A stretch of DNA of 64,000 nt, from the NCBI GenBank assembly GCA_963820415.1, contig CAWFZT010000008.1:620001-684000 (forward strand), given 5' to 3'. Source of the DNA: CAWFZT01 sp963820415 (GTDB lineage: Bacteria > Chloroflexota > Anaerolineae > Anaerolineales > Anaerolineaceae). The notes beneath the pieces were generated by a model. It made no database searches and was not told where the DNA came from. It saw nothing but the letters and a program-made list of their open reading frames with translations. A program made the translations under genes and the position numbers. This document shows positions 27,524 to 37,073 of the stretch, piece after piece; positions within the stretch are counted from its first letter, which is position 1; each line of letters starts with the position of its first letter.

Positions 27524-28543
27524 ATGATGCAGTCCAGGCTAAGAAGCCGCCGGCCAACCCAATACGATGTCGCTGAGCGCGCCGGCGTTTCGCAAGCCAC
27601 GGTTTCGCAAGTGCTCAATAACACCTCGGCTATCTCGGTCCCGGACGAGACGCGCCAGCGTATTCTGGCAGTCGTCCAGGAACTGGGCTATGTCCCCAAC
27701 CTGAGCGCTCGCAGCCTGAGGACTCAAAAGACTTACACCATCGCGGTGATCCTCCCCGACATCACCAACCCCTTTTACCCGTTGTTCTTGCGCGGTATAC
27801 AGGATGTTACCGAACAGTACGATTACAACCTGGTCGCCTATAATTCCGACGGCATCCCTGAAAAAGAAGCTAAATGCCTGGAGGGGATAAAAAGGAACCA
27901 CGTGGATGGCGTGATCGCCTCCCTTTTCGAAGGCCATGAAGACCTGCTGTCTGAATTGAACCTACCGATCGTCCTGCTTGGGCCAAAACCCGATGGGCCG
28001 TACCCGTATGATGTAATCTGGCTGGATAACATTTTGGCCGCCCGGCAAATCGTCGGGCATTTGATCCAGCGCGGCAATCCCCGCCTGGCCATGCTGGCCG
28101 GCATCGTGGGCACGCCGCCTCACCAGAACCGCTACATCGGGTTTTGTCAGGCGCTGGAAGAACACCAACTCCCCCTGGATGAATCTCTGATTATCTATGG
28201 GGATTTCACTGAAAACAGCGGCTATGACGCCATGAAAATTCTTCTGCAGCGCGCCTCTCCGCCCCTGTCAGTCTTTGCAGTGAATGATTTGATGGCCATG
28301 GGCGCCATGCTTGCTATCCGTGAGGCGGGCTTGCGCATTCCGCAGGATATCGCCATGGTGGCGTTTGACGATATCCCCGCCGCCGAGTTGACCAACCCGC
28401 CCCTCACTACCGTCAACCAGCACCAGGAAAATATGGGCCGCAAGGCTGCCGAAATGCTCTTCGAACAAATTCTAGTCAAAGCCCCGCCAGAAGGACGTTT
28501 TGTGGAAATGCCCTTCGACCTGGTGATCCGTGAATCCGCTTAG
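27524..28543 (+). CDS. LacI-family repressor of the sugar/ADP-ribosylglycohydrolase cluster
   Basis: 339 residues. The start is ATG at 27524 (or 27527), behind AGGAAAATAGG. The frame is open back to 27437, but that part covers the operator and is not protein-like. The HTH is QYDVAERAGVSQATVSQVLN with hinge YVPNLSARSLRTQKTYTI. The ligand domain has PDITNPFYPLFLRGIQDV, HVDGVIASLFEGHED, SVFAVNDLMAMGAMLAIREA and VAFDDIPAAELTNPPLTTV. It is the first gene of a long plus-strand cluster and overlaps the UROD gene by 14 bp. The operators in its own promoter point to autoregulation and control of all genes to 37073. Confidence 0.92.
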   Translation: MMQSRLRSRRPTQYDVAERAGVSQATVSQVLNNTSAISVPDETRQRILAVVQELGYVPNLSARSLRTQKTYTIAVILPDITNPFYPLFLRGIQDVTEQYDYNLVAYNSDGIPEKEAKCLEGIKRNHVDGVIASLFEGHEDLLSELNLPIVLLGPKPDGPYPYDVIWLDNILAARQIVGHLIQRGNPRLAMLAGIVGTPPHQNRYIGFCQALEEHQLPLDESLIIYGDFTENSGYDAMKILLQRASPPLSVFAVNDLMAMGAMLAIREAGLRIPQDIAMVAFDDIPAAELTNPPLTTVNQHQENMGRKAAEMLFEQILVKAPPEGRFVEMPFDLVIRESA

Positions 28544-29684
28544 GGAACGAGACGAATCTTTGAAAACTACCTTGAAGCCGCTTTCTAACCGCCCGCCTGA
28601 TTTCAATCAGTTACGCACAGCCCTTTTCTGCGGCCAGCCGGATTATGTCCCGGCGCTCGAATTGTTCCACGACGTGGAGGTCAAGGAGGCTTTCCTGGGC
28701 CGGCCGGTGCGCACGGTAGCGGACGACATCGAGTTTCACTACCTGGCCGGATATGATTATTACAGCACCTGGGTGGTCTTCCGTGAGATTGAGGATAAAG
28801 TCGCCCGGGCGCTTAACAAGCAGGCTACATTAAACAATTCACCTTATGACAACGTGCGCTCGCGCCATTGGTCGCCCGACCGGGGTGGGATCATCACCTC
28901 GATGAAGGAATTCGAGGCCTTCCCCTGGCCTGAGCCGGGTAAAGGCAGCCTGGGGTTGGGCGGCTCTGGCCTCGAACGCCTGCCCTTCGACGAAGCCGTT
29001 AACCAGATTACCGCCAACCTGCCGGAGGGGATGGGGCTGATCCTGTGCACGGACGGTATCTTCGAACGCTTCACCAAAGACCTGATGGGGTACGAAACCT
29101 TTTGCTTCAAGCTGGCCGACGAGCCGGAGCTGATTTGGAAGATGTTCGCCCGGATCGGCGCCCTGTGGCTGGAAATCTACGAGAAGGTGGCTGCCATGCC
29201 GCAGGTCAGAGCAGTCTGGCTGGCGGATGATATTGCCTACGGGCAGGGATTGTTGTTCTCGCCGCAGATCATGCACAAGCACCTCTTCCCCTGGTACCGG
29301 CGCATCGGCGAGGCGGCGGCGCGCTACCACAAGCCGCTTCTCTTTCACTCGGACGGCAACCTGCGGCCCATCCTGGATGATTTGATCGCCTGCGGGGTCA
29401 AGGTGCTCCAGCCGATCGAACCAAAGGGTATGGATATCACCTCGCTGAAGCGCGATTATAGCGGGCGGCTGTGTCTGGTAGGTAACATCGACCTGGGATC
29501 AACGCTTACCCTGGGGACGCCAGAGGAAGTGCGCGGCGAAGTACGCCAGCACATCCGTGACCTGGCCCCTGGCGGTGGGTATTGTGTCGGATCTTCGAAC
29601 AGCGTGACCAACTACGTGCCTCTGCCTAACTTCAAGGCTATGTTGGAAGCAACCTTCGAGTACGGGAACTATCCTATTCAATGA
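28530..29684 (+). CDS. Uroporphyrinogen-decarboxylase-family protein of the LacI cluster
   Basis: 384 residues on the UROD fold: NQLRTALFCGQPDYVPALEL, WLADDIAYGQGLLFSPQIMH, YHKPLLFHSDGNLRPILDDL and RLCLVGNIDLGSTLTLGTPE. The position that is HxC in corrinoid-linked relatives is HSDG here, so a zinc-thiolate site is unlikely. Such proteins are common in carbohydrate clusters but their reaction is mostly unknown. The start is GTG at 28530 inside lacI; a TTG at 28560 is an alternative. It sits between the repressor and the ABC importer, which ties it to uptake and use of the imported compound. Confidence 0.75.
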   Translation: MNPLRERDESLKTTLKPLSNRPPDFNQLRTALFCGQPDYVPALELFHDVEVKEAFLGRPVRTVADDIEFHYLAGYDYYSTWVVFREIEDKVARALNKQATLNNSPYDNVRSRHWSPDRGGIITSMKEFEAFPWPEPGKGSLGLGGSGLERLPFDEAVNQITANLPEGMGLILCTDGIFERFTKDLMGYETFCFKLADEPELIWKMFARIGALWLEIYEKVAAMPQVRAVWLADDIAYGQGLLFSPQIMHKHLFPWYRRIGEAAARYHKPLLFHSDGNLRPILDDLIACGVKVLQPIEPKGMDITSLKRDYSGRLCLVGNIDLGSTLTLGTPEEVRGEVRQHIRDLAPGGGYCVGSSNSVTNYVPLPNFKAMLEATFEYGNYPIQ

Positions 29685-29800
29685 CCAACCGTGAAAAAAG
29701 GAGGAGAAACACCATAAGAGAAAAACTATATCAAACCGCTCATGAAAACGTCAGGAGATTATCAAAACTTCAATGGGTTGTGTTATTAGGAGAAGAAAAA

Positions 29801-31291
29801 ATGAAAACCAAACGTTTCAACAGGCGTGATTTTCTACGCGCAAGCAGCTTGACCGCAGCCGGCTTGATTGCCGCCGCCTGCGCCCCGGCTGTCACCCAAG
29901 CTCCGGCTGCCCCGGCTGCGACCTCGGCCCCGGCGGCTACCCAGCCTCTGGCTGCTGCCACTGGCACCCCGGTCCCGCCCACTGCGGCTCCAACCCCTAC
30001 TCGAGCGGTGGCCACCCTGGCGCAGCCGGCCGGATCAGTCAAAGTGAGCTGGTGGGGTGGGGTACCCGATGCGGCTCAAGAGGATTGGCTGACGGAGCAC
30101 TTCGTCAACGCCTTCAACAGCACCCACACGGATGCCTATATTGACTACGTCTTCCAGGTAGACAATGACCGCGTCCTGCGCACGGCCGTCCAGGCTGGCG
30201 CGGCGCCGGAAATCCTGGAGACCCCCGGTCCTGGCTTCGTGCTGGAATACGTCAATGCCGGATTCCCCCTGGTGCTGGATAACTATGCGGCCTTGTACGG
30301 CTGGAAGGACAAGCTGCTGGGCTGGGCCTACGACACCGGGGTGCTTAATGGACACCTCTATGCTCTGCCGCTGACCTATGAATCCATGATCGTTTTCTAC
30401 AATAAGACCCTCTTCGCCAAGCAGGGCTGGAAGATACCCACCAACCGGGCCGAGATCGAAGCCCTCGCCGATGAATGTTTAAAGATGAACATTTATCCCT
30501 TTGCCTACGGCAACGGCGACTGGAAACCGGCCACCGAGCATCTCATTACCATGATCAACGATCATTCTGCCGGCGCTGACAATGTCTATAAGGCCCTGAT
30601 CGGCGAGAAGAAATGGACCGATCCTGAGTTCGTCGACGCCATGAACCTGCTCAATGACTGGTTCCATAAGGGTTATTACTCAGGCAGCATCGATAACTAT
30701 CATGCCCTCGGCTGGAGCGATGACTGGCCGAACCTGGCCACCGGCAAGGGCGCCATGATGATGTGCGGCACCTGGGGCTTCCAGGGGGCACCTGGGGCGT
30801 TCAAAGATTCCGGCCAGGAGTGGGATTGGTTCCCGATGCCATCCCTGCGGGATGGGGTCAAACCGGTATATTCCCTGGGCATCGGCACCACCGAGTCCAT
30901 CAACGCCAAGGCCACCAACCCGGATAAAGCCGCCGAAGTCCTGGACTACGTCTTCAACGACCCGAAGCGGGGCATGTTGATCGCCTCCGGCTTCGACTTC
31001 GGCGAGTGGGTTGTCCCGGTGCATGTGACCGCGGCCGACTTCCCGGCGGATGTCCTCCCACAGGTTTCGCGCTACTACGAAGATTTCGGGAAAGTAACCG
31101 GCGCCGGTGACTACGGTTACACCACCTGGACATTCTGGCCTGCCAAGACCGAAGTCTACCTGTACCAGGGCTTCGACGATGTGATGGCCGGCAATATCAC
31201 GGTTCCACAATACCTGGCCAGCATTCAGACGCAGTTCGACGAAGAATTCAAGGCTGGCAAAATACCACCGGTTCCGAAGCGCAACGTGTAA
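29801..31291 (+). CDS. ABC sugar-importer substrate-binding lipoprotein
   Basis: 496 residues. The start is ATG at 29801 behind AGGAGA; the frame is open from 29681 but lacks a ribosome site there. The N-end MKTKRFNRRDFLRASSL has a twin-arginine-like RRDFL, then AAGLIAAAC with lipobox Cys27 and a long Ala/Pro/Thr linker to ~75. The remainder is a family 1 extracellular solute-binding domain (VSWWGGVPDAAQEDWL; PLTYESMIVFYNKTLFAKQG; GKGAMMMCGTWGFQG). With the next two genes it forms a MalEFG-like importer. No ATPase is encoded in the cluster, so a shared MsmX-type ATPase is likely. Confidence 0.93.
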   Translation: MKTKRFNRRDFLRASSLTAAGLIAAACAPAVTQAPAAPAATSAPAATQPLAAATGTPVPPTAAPTPTRAVATLAQPAGSVKVSWWGGVPDAAQEDWLTEHFVNAFNSTHTDAYIDYVFQVDNDRVLRTAVQAGAAPEILETPGPGFVLEYVNAGFPLVLDNYAALYGWKDKLLGWAYDTGVLNGHLYALPLTYESMIVFYNKTLFAKQGWKIPTNRAEIEALADECLKMNIYPFAYGNGDWKPATEHLITMINDHSAGADNVYKALIGEKKWTDPEFVDAMNLLNDWFHKGYYSGSIDNYHALGWSDDWPNLATGKGAMMMCGTWGFQGAPGAFKDSGQEWDWFPMPSLRDGVKPVYSLGIGTTESINAKATNPDKAAEVLDYVFNDPKRGMLIASGFDFGEWVVPVHVTAADFPADVLPQVSRYYEDFGKVTGAGDYGYTTWTFWPAKTEVYLYQGFDDVMAGNITVPQYLASIQTQFDEEFKAGKIPPVPKRNV

Positions 31292-31309
31292 GCCTCTCTC
31301 CAACCATGA

Positions 31310-31343
31310 GGGGCGGGCCCACCCCTTTGGGTGGGCCCGCCCC
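31310..31343 (+). other. Very stable GC-rich hairpin between binding-protein and permease genes
   Basis: A perfect 15-bp stem (GGGGCGGGCCCACCC at 31310-31324 with 31329-31343) and a 4-nt CTTT loop. No T-run follows, so it is not a standard terminator. Its place suits a 3' stabiliser or partial attenuator that raises binding-protein level relative to permeases, as known for other importers. Confidence 0.7.
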
Positions 31344-31372
31344 CCGGGAAGGATTTATAAGGAAAAAAGCAG

Positions 31373-32299
31373 ATGACTGGCGCACCCTTAACCGTCAACG
31401 AAGCTGCCCTGGCTTCGAGCCGCCGGGCGGCCCGTTTCCGCAAAAATATCTTACCCTGGCTGTTCATGGCGCCCCTGATCTTCTTCAACGTGGTGGTCAT
31501 CCTTGGCCCATCGTTTGGCAGCGCCTATTATGCCTTCACCGATTGGTCGGGACTGGGGGCGGCCCATTGGGTTGGACTGGCGAATTTCCAGCGCATGGTG
31601 ACCGATCGCGTTTACCTGATCGCCCTGGGCAACAATCTTAAATGGACGGCCATTTTTCTTACCGTACCGATCAGTTTGGCGCTGTTTGGCTCCGCTCTGC
31701 TGGCTCCGATCAAACGTTTTCAAATGGTTTACCGGGTGGGTTACTTCGTGCCCTACATCATCGCCAGCGTCGTCAATTCGCAGATCTGGCGCAATTTACT
31801 CAACCCGACCCGCGGCCTGGGCGTCTGGCTGGCCAGCATTGGCTTGAAGTTCTTTAACGTGGCCTATTTTGGCAACGTCCACACCGTGCTGTATTCCATC
31901 GCATTTGTAGACAACTGGCACTGGTGGGGTTTCCTGGTGGTGCTCTACCTGGCCGCCATGCAGGCGATTGACCGTGAGCTGTACGAGGTAGGCATCCTGG
32001 AAGGGGCCACACGCTGGCAGGAATGGCGCTTTATCACCTTCCCGGGCATCCGCGCAACTTTTGTGTTCACCGCCTTGATGACCATCATCTGGTCCTTCCT
32101 AGTGTTCGATTACGTTTATATCCTCACCCAGGGCGGGCCGGCGCACGCTTCGGAAGTGCTGGCAACCGAAGTCTACAACGCCGCCTTCTTCCGCTTCGAC
32201 GTGGGATATGCCGCTGCGGTTGGCCTGAGCATGAGCTTCTTCGCCGCTATTGTTGTCACCGGGTACCTGATTCTCAAGGGAAGGGGATGGGAAATATAA
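31373..32299 (+). CDS. ABC sugar-importer permease, MalF-like
   Basis: 308 residues with six predicted TM helices; TM1 is at ~24-44 (LPWLFMAPLIFFNVVVILGP). The EAA loop near residues 205-225 reads YEVGILEGATRWQEWRFITF, the contact for the ATPase. The C-end TGYLILKGRGWEI is typical. It is separated by one base from the next permease gene (stop 32299, start 32301). It pairs with the binding protein upstream. Confidence 0.93.
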   Translation: MTGAPLTVNEAALASSRRAARFRKNILPWLFMAPLIFFNVVVILGPSFGSAYYAFTDWSGLGAAHWVGLANFQRMVTDRVYLIALGNNLKWTAIFLTVPISLALFGSALLAPIKRFQMVYRVGYFVPYIIASVVNSQIWRNLLNPTRGLGVWLASIGLKFFNVAYFGNVHTVLYSIAFVDNWHWWGFLVVLYLAAMQAIDRELYEVGILEGATRWQEWRFITFPGIRATFVFTALMTIIWSFLVFDYVYILTQGGPAHASEVLATEVYNAAFFRFDVGYAAAVGLSMSFFAAIVVTGYLILKGRGWEI

Positions 32300-32300
32300 T

Positions 32301-33152
32301 ATGGCCGCATTTTCAGCAAAACACTCCAGGCGCACCCGCTCGCTCGCATTCAATTATGTAATCCTGACCGCCTTGATCTGTTTCTCCCTCCTGCCCCTGC
32401 TGTCGATGGTATTTAATTCGCTGAAGAGCGACGCAGAGGCCAACAGCAACCCACTCGGCCTGCCGATGAAAGGTATTCGCCTCCAAAACTTTGTGGATGC
32501 CTGGAATGCCGGCCACCTTGGCCAGAACATGCTCAACAGCGCCTTCCTGGCCTTCGGCACCATCGCCGGGGTGATTGTCATCGCCGGTATGGCGGCTTAT
32601 TCCCTATCGAAACTGAACCTGCCCGGCGCCAATTACATCACCCTTTACCTGTTGGTGGGGACCAGCATGCCATCCCAACTCTTCATGGTGCCGCTGTTCT
32701 TCTTGTGGGCCAAGCTGGGGCTTTCCGACAAGCTCATCGGCGTGATCTTCATATTCTGGGCGCTCCAGTCACCGTTTGCCACATTCCTGCTTCGCTCTTA
32801 CATGCTCTCGATCCCCAAAGATTTCGAGGACGCCGCCAAGGTGGACGGGGCCTCCGAGCTGCAGGTGCTGCGGCACGTGATCGTGCCGCTTTCCCTGCCC
32901 GGTTTTCTGACGGTCGGCCTGGTGGTCGGATTGGGGGCGTGGAACGAATTCCTGTTTGCGGTGACGTTCCTGCATCACGCAAACGTCATGCCAATCTCAA
33001 CCAGCCTGTACGCCTTTGTCTCCCGCTACGACCGCCAGTGGGGCCTGACCAGCGCCGCCGCCATGCTCATGATCCTGCCGGTGCTGATCTTATTCCTGTC
33101 CCTGCAGCGCCAGTTCATCGAGGGCCTGACGCAGGGCGGGTTGAAAGCTTAG
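32301..33152 (+). CDS. ABC sugar-importer permease, MalG-like
   Basis: 283 residues, six TM helices. The EAA motif is FEDAAKVDGASELQVLRHVI (residues ~174-193), and the C-end is FLSLQRQFIEGLTQGGLKA, a standard MalG-like tail. It completes the heterodimeric permease with the gene before it. The following gene, for a lipoprotein glycohydrolase, starts 55 bp later, probably in the same transcript. Confidence 0.94.
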   Translation: MAAFSAKHSRRTRSLAFNYVILTALICFSLLPLLSMVFNSLKSDAEANSNPLGLPMKGIRLQNFVDAWNAGHLGQNMLNSAFLAFGTIAGVIVIAGMAAYSLSKLNLPGANYITLYLLVGTSMPSQLFMVPLFFLWAKLGLSDKLIGVIFIFWALQSPFATFLLRSYMLSIPKDFEDAAKVDGASELQVLRHVIVPLSLPGFLTVGLVVGLGAWNEFLFAVTFLHHANVMPISTSLYAFVSRYDRQWGLTSAAAMLMILPVLILFLSLQRQFIEGLTQGGLKA

Positions 33153-33207
33153 GCGGTTTTTCAGGCGTATTGCGCCAGCCAGCCAGTGGGCTAGAAAAGG
33201 AAAACCG

Positions 33208-34938
33208 ATGAAAGCGTTCACGATCCCTCTGCTGGCTTTTGCCTTTGTCCTCAACGCGTGTGCGGGTGGGCGGGCGCCGCAGGCCGCGCCAGTGGCCAGC
33301 GCCGTCCCACCCACCCATGCTTTCCGCCGTTTACCGATCAAGCAGTACCGGGATAAGATGATGGCTGGCTGGTTAGGGCAGACGGTTGGGGTATCATATG
33401 GCGCGCCGACCGAGTTTCAGGCGCGCGGACAGATCCTGCCGCAGGGACAGGTACCCGCTTTTACGCGTGGGCTGGCCAACCAGTCTTTCAACCAGGACGA
33501 CCTGTACGTGGAAATAACCTTCCTGCATACGCTGGAGCAGTACGGGCTGGACGTCACGGCAGCCCAGGCGGGCATCGATTTTGCCAACAGCCAGTACCAG
33601 CTCTGGCACGCCAACAACGCCGGGCGGAACAATTTGCGCAGCGGGATCGCCCCGCCTGATTCGGGCCATCCCCAATTCAACGGCCATTCTGACGATATAG
33701 ACTACCAGATCGAATCCGACTTTGCCGGCCTGATCTCCCCCGGGTTGCCGGGCAGCGACATTGCCCTGGGCGAGAAGTTTGGCCGGATGATGAACTACGG
33801 CGATGGTTTGTACGGCGGCCAGTTCATGTCCTGCATGTACAGCGAGGCATTCTTTGAAACTGACCCGCAAAAACTGGTCGAGGCCGGCCTGACCTGCATC
33901 CCGTCTGGCAGCCAGTACGCCGGCGCCATCCGCGACGTGCTGGCCTGGTGGAAGCAGAACCCGGATGACTGGCAGGCCGCCTGGAACCTGATCAACGCCA
34001 AATACCAGCTCAACCCGGATTACCGGCGCTATTCCTGCACCGACGAGAATTTTGACGCCAGCTTCAATATCGACGCCAAGATCAACGGGGCCTTCGTGGT
34101 GCTGGGCATGCTCTACGGGAAAGGCGACCTGCTGAAAAGCATGCAAATTGCCATGCGCGCCGGCCAGGATTCAGATTGCAACCCGGCCAGCGCCGGCGGG
34201 GTACTGTTCACCAGGCTCGGTTTCAGCCAGCTCCCGGCGGATTTCACCGCCGGCCTGGATAGAAATCAAAAATGGGATTTAACCAGCTACGATTTCAACA
34301 CGTTGATCGACGTCTGTGAAAAGCTTGCCCGCCAGGTGGTCTTAAAAGAGGGCGGACGAATTGAAAAGGATGCCAGCGGCGAGGATGTGCTGGTTATTCC
34401 GGTCCGCCAACCCCAGCCCGGGCCCCTGGAACAGTCCTGGCAGCCGGGTCCGATTGCCAACAGTGTCTTTACCGACGCCCAGATGGCCCTGATCACCCAG
34501 TCCGGCAGCCAGTTAGAACGCGACTTGCGCAAATTCGCCCCGGGCTGGCAGGCTTCAGACTGTCTGGATTCGCCGGGCGCCGGGCTGGTCGCCAACGCCC
34601 AGGGCAAAGACAACGTTTTGCTGACTTTTCCAACCGACGCAAGTACCCCCTGCCGTCTGGCCAACTCCCTTCGCCTTCCCTCCAGCCCTAAAAAAGTCCT
34701 CCACCTGGTGGTGACTTATTCGGTGGGAAGCTGGGTGTTGAGTGTACAGGCCAACGGCCAGGAACTCTTTCACCAGGTCATCAGCCAGGACACACTAAGT
34801 TCTAATTGGCAGGAAGTGGATGTCGATCTATCCCCCTTCGCCGGGCAGGAAACCCGCCTGGAACTGCTCAACCAGCAAAAAGACAGCCGCTGGCCGGGCG
34901 CGCTCTGGGCCAGCATCGAAGTGAAGGATAAACCCTAG
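33208..34938 (+). CDS. ADP-ribosylglycohydrolase-family lipoprotein
   Basis: 576 residues. The signal peptide MKAFTIPLLAFAFVLNAC has lipobox Cys18, so the protein should act outside the membrane. The DraG-like helical domain (~45-390) shows KMMAGWLGQTVGVSYGAPTE, NQDDLYVEITFLHTLEQYG, a GHSDDIDYQIESDFAGLI segment and the metal-binding motif GQDSDCNPASAGG. In DraG-type enzymes this region binds two Mg ions and cleaves a ribosyl bond. The C-terminal ~150 residues look like a beta-sandwich carbohydrate-binding module. Its place after an ABC importer suggests it trims a glycoside before uptake. True ADP-ribose activity is not implied; the substrate is open. Confidence 0.85.
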   Translation: MKAFTIPLLAFAFVLNACAGGRAPQAAPVASAVPPTHAFRRLPIKQYRDKMMAGWLGQTVGVSYGAPTEFQARGQILPQGQVPAFTRGLANQSFNQDDLYVEITFLHTLEQYGLDVTAAQAGIDFANSQYQLWHANNAGRNNLRSGIAPPDSGHPQFNGHSDDIDYQIESDFAGLISPGLPGSDIALGEKFGRMMNYGDGLYGGQFMSCMYSEAFFETDPQKLVEAGLTCIPSGSQYAGAIRDVLAWWKQNPDDWQAAWNLINAKYQLNPDYRRYSCTDENFDASFNIDAKINGAFVVLGMLYGKGDLLKSMQIAMRAGQDSDCNPASAGGVLFTRLGFSQLPADFTAGLDRNQKWDLTSYDFNTLIDVCEKLARQVVLKEGGRIEKDASGEDVLVIPVRQPQPGPLEQSWQPGPIANSVFTDAQMALITQSGSQLERDLRKFAPGWQASDCLDSPGAGLVANAQGKDNVLLTFPTDASTPCRLANSLRLPSSPKKVLHLVVTYSVGSWVLSVQANGQELFHQVISQDTLSSNWQEVDVDLSPFAGQETRLELLNQQKDSRWPGALWASIEVKDKP

Positions 34939-34969
34939 TTTTTATAATTTCTTTTTCGAGGAGTAAAAA

Positions 34970-37073
34970 ATGGCCCTTCCATCTGATTATGTTGAACGAG
35001 TTTATGCCGGGGTATTGGGAAAGATCATCGGAGTGTACCTGGGACGCCCCTTCGAAGGCTGGCCTTACGAAAAGATCATGGCCGAGCTGGGCGAGGTGTA
35101 TTACTACGTGCATGAAAAGCTCAAATTGCCCCTGATCGTGACCGACGACGACATCGCCGGCACCTTCACCTTCCTGCGCGCCCTGCCGGATTACGGCAAC
35201 CGCCGCGATCTGACCCCGGCTCAGATCGGCCAGACCTGGCTGAATTATTTGATCGAAAAACGTACCATCTTGTGGTGGGGCGGCATGGGCAACTCGACCG
35301 AGCATACCGCTTTCCTGCGCCTGAAGCACGGCGTGCCTGCCCCACAGAGCGGATCAATCGCCATGAACGGCGTGGTGGCCGCCGAGCAGATCGGGGCGCA
35401 GATTTTCATCGACGGCTGGGCTATGGTGGCCCCGGGCGACCCGCAACTGGCAGCCGAGCTGGCCCATAAAGCCGGCAGCGTCAGCCACGACGGCGAGGCC
35501 CTTTACGGCGCCCAGATGCTGGCAGCCATGGAAGCCCAGGCTTTCATCGAGCCGGACTTGGATGCTCTGATCGACACCGGCCTGCGCTTCATCCCCAAGG
35601 ATTCGACCATTTACCGCCTGGTCAATGACCTGCGCGGCTGGCGCGCCGCCGAGCCAGACTGGCGCAAGACGCGTGAAAAGATCGTCGAAAAATACGGCTA
35701 CTCGATCTATCCCGGCAACTGCCACATGGTTCCCAACCACGCTCTAATCCACCTGGCTCTCCTTTATGGAGACGATGATTTCCAGAAGGCGTTGATGATC
35801 GCCAACACCTGCGGTTGGGACACCGATTGCAATTCCGGAAATGTCGGCTGCTTCATGGGCATCAAGAACGGCCTGGCCGGCATCGACGCCGGGCCGGACT
35901 GGCGCGGCCCGGTAGCCGACCAGCTCTATCTCCCCACCGCCGATGGCGGGCGGGCCATCAGCGACGCCGTCCGTGAAACCTATGCTATTGCCAACATCGG
36001 GCGAGCCCTGGCCGGCCAGGCGCCGCTGGCTCCCAAGGCAGGGGCGCGCTTCCATTTCGAGCTGCCCGGCTCCGTCCAGGGCTTTCAATGCGACTCGGCG
36101 CCCGAGTCGCGCGGCGTGATTACATTATCCAACGTGGCCGGCCACAGTCTGACCGGCTCGCGCAGCCTGGCGCTTCACTACCACGGCCTGGCCCCCGGCC
36201 GGGCAGGGCGCGCTTACACCTGCACCTTCATCCCTGCCGCCGAGATGAACCTGCGCACCTACGACCTGATCTCGAGTCCCCACCCTTTACCCGGGCCAGA
36301 CGGTCGCAGCCGAGGTCGAGGCAGAGGCTGCCAACCCGGGCGCCGTGGAAGGCGGCCTGTTCATCAAGTATTATGGGGTGAAAGATAGCCACCAGGTGTT
36401 GGCCGGACCCCCGGTCGCCTTCCACCCCGGCGAGCGCTGCCGCCTGTCCTGGACCATCCCCGCCCTGGGCGGCCTGCCCATCCAATCCGTGGGCCTTGAA
36501 ATCCACGGCAGCCACGGAGAATCAGGCACACTTTACCTGGATTACCTGTCCTGGAGCGGTGAGCCACAACTGCTGCTCACCCGGCCCAAAATCGAGAACA
36601 CCCTCTGGCGGCGCGCCTGGGTCAACGCCGTCGATCACTGGGAGGGCTGGTTCCACGAGGCCTTCCGTCTCATTCAGGATGAGGGGCTGGGCATGATCAC
36701 CCACGGCACGCGCGAATGGACCGACTACCAGGTGAAGGCCGGTATGCTGTCTTTCCTATCCACTTCGTTTGGCCTGGCGGTGCGCGTCCAGGGGCTGCGG
36801 CGCTATTACGCTCTGCTGCTATGCAAGGATGGCAAAGCCCGCCTGGTCAAGGCCCTGGACGGCACGCTTATCCTCAAAGAAGTCGATTTTCCGCTACAGT
36901 TCAATGTTAAATATGAACTTTCACTCAAAGTCAAAGGTCAGCGCCTGCAGGGCTGGGTAGATGGCGCCCTGCTCTTCGACCTGGTCGACAACAAACATCC
37001 ACTGGAAGGCGGCGCGGCTGCCTTGCTGATCGAAGAAGGCACGCTTACCTGCGATGCAGTCGAAATATCTTAA
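34970..37073 (+). CDS. ADP-ribosylglycohydrolase-family enzyme with C-terminal beta-sandwich, frameshifted in this sequence
   Basis: The N-terminal domain (~1-350) has RVYAGVLGKIIGVYLGRPFE, VTDDDIAGTFTFLRALPDYG and NTCGWDTDCNSGNVGCFMGI (metal site). The first frame ends at 36388. Removing one C from the run at 36278-36281 gives SSPTLYPGQTVAAEVEAEA and joins the second frame, making ~700 residues. The added part resembles laminin-G/3-keto-disaccharide hydrolase-like sandwich domains (WTDYQVKAGMLSFLSTSFGL, YELSLKVKGQRLQGWVDGAL). No signal peptide is seen, so this member is probably cytoplasmic and complements the lipoprotein before it. Ribosome site GAGGAG at 34959. It is the last gene of the cluster. 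Confidence 0.83.

Noticed and set aside
24182..29684. Calling either UROD-family protein HemE
   Set aside because: Neither shows the substrate-binding arginines of true uroporphyrinogen decarboxylase, and neither lies with heme genes.
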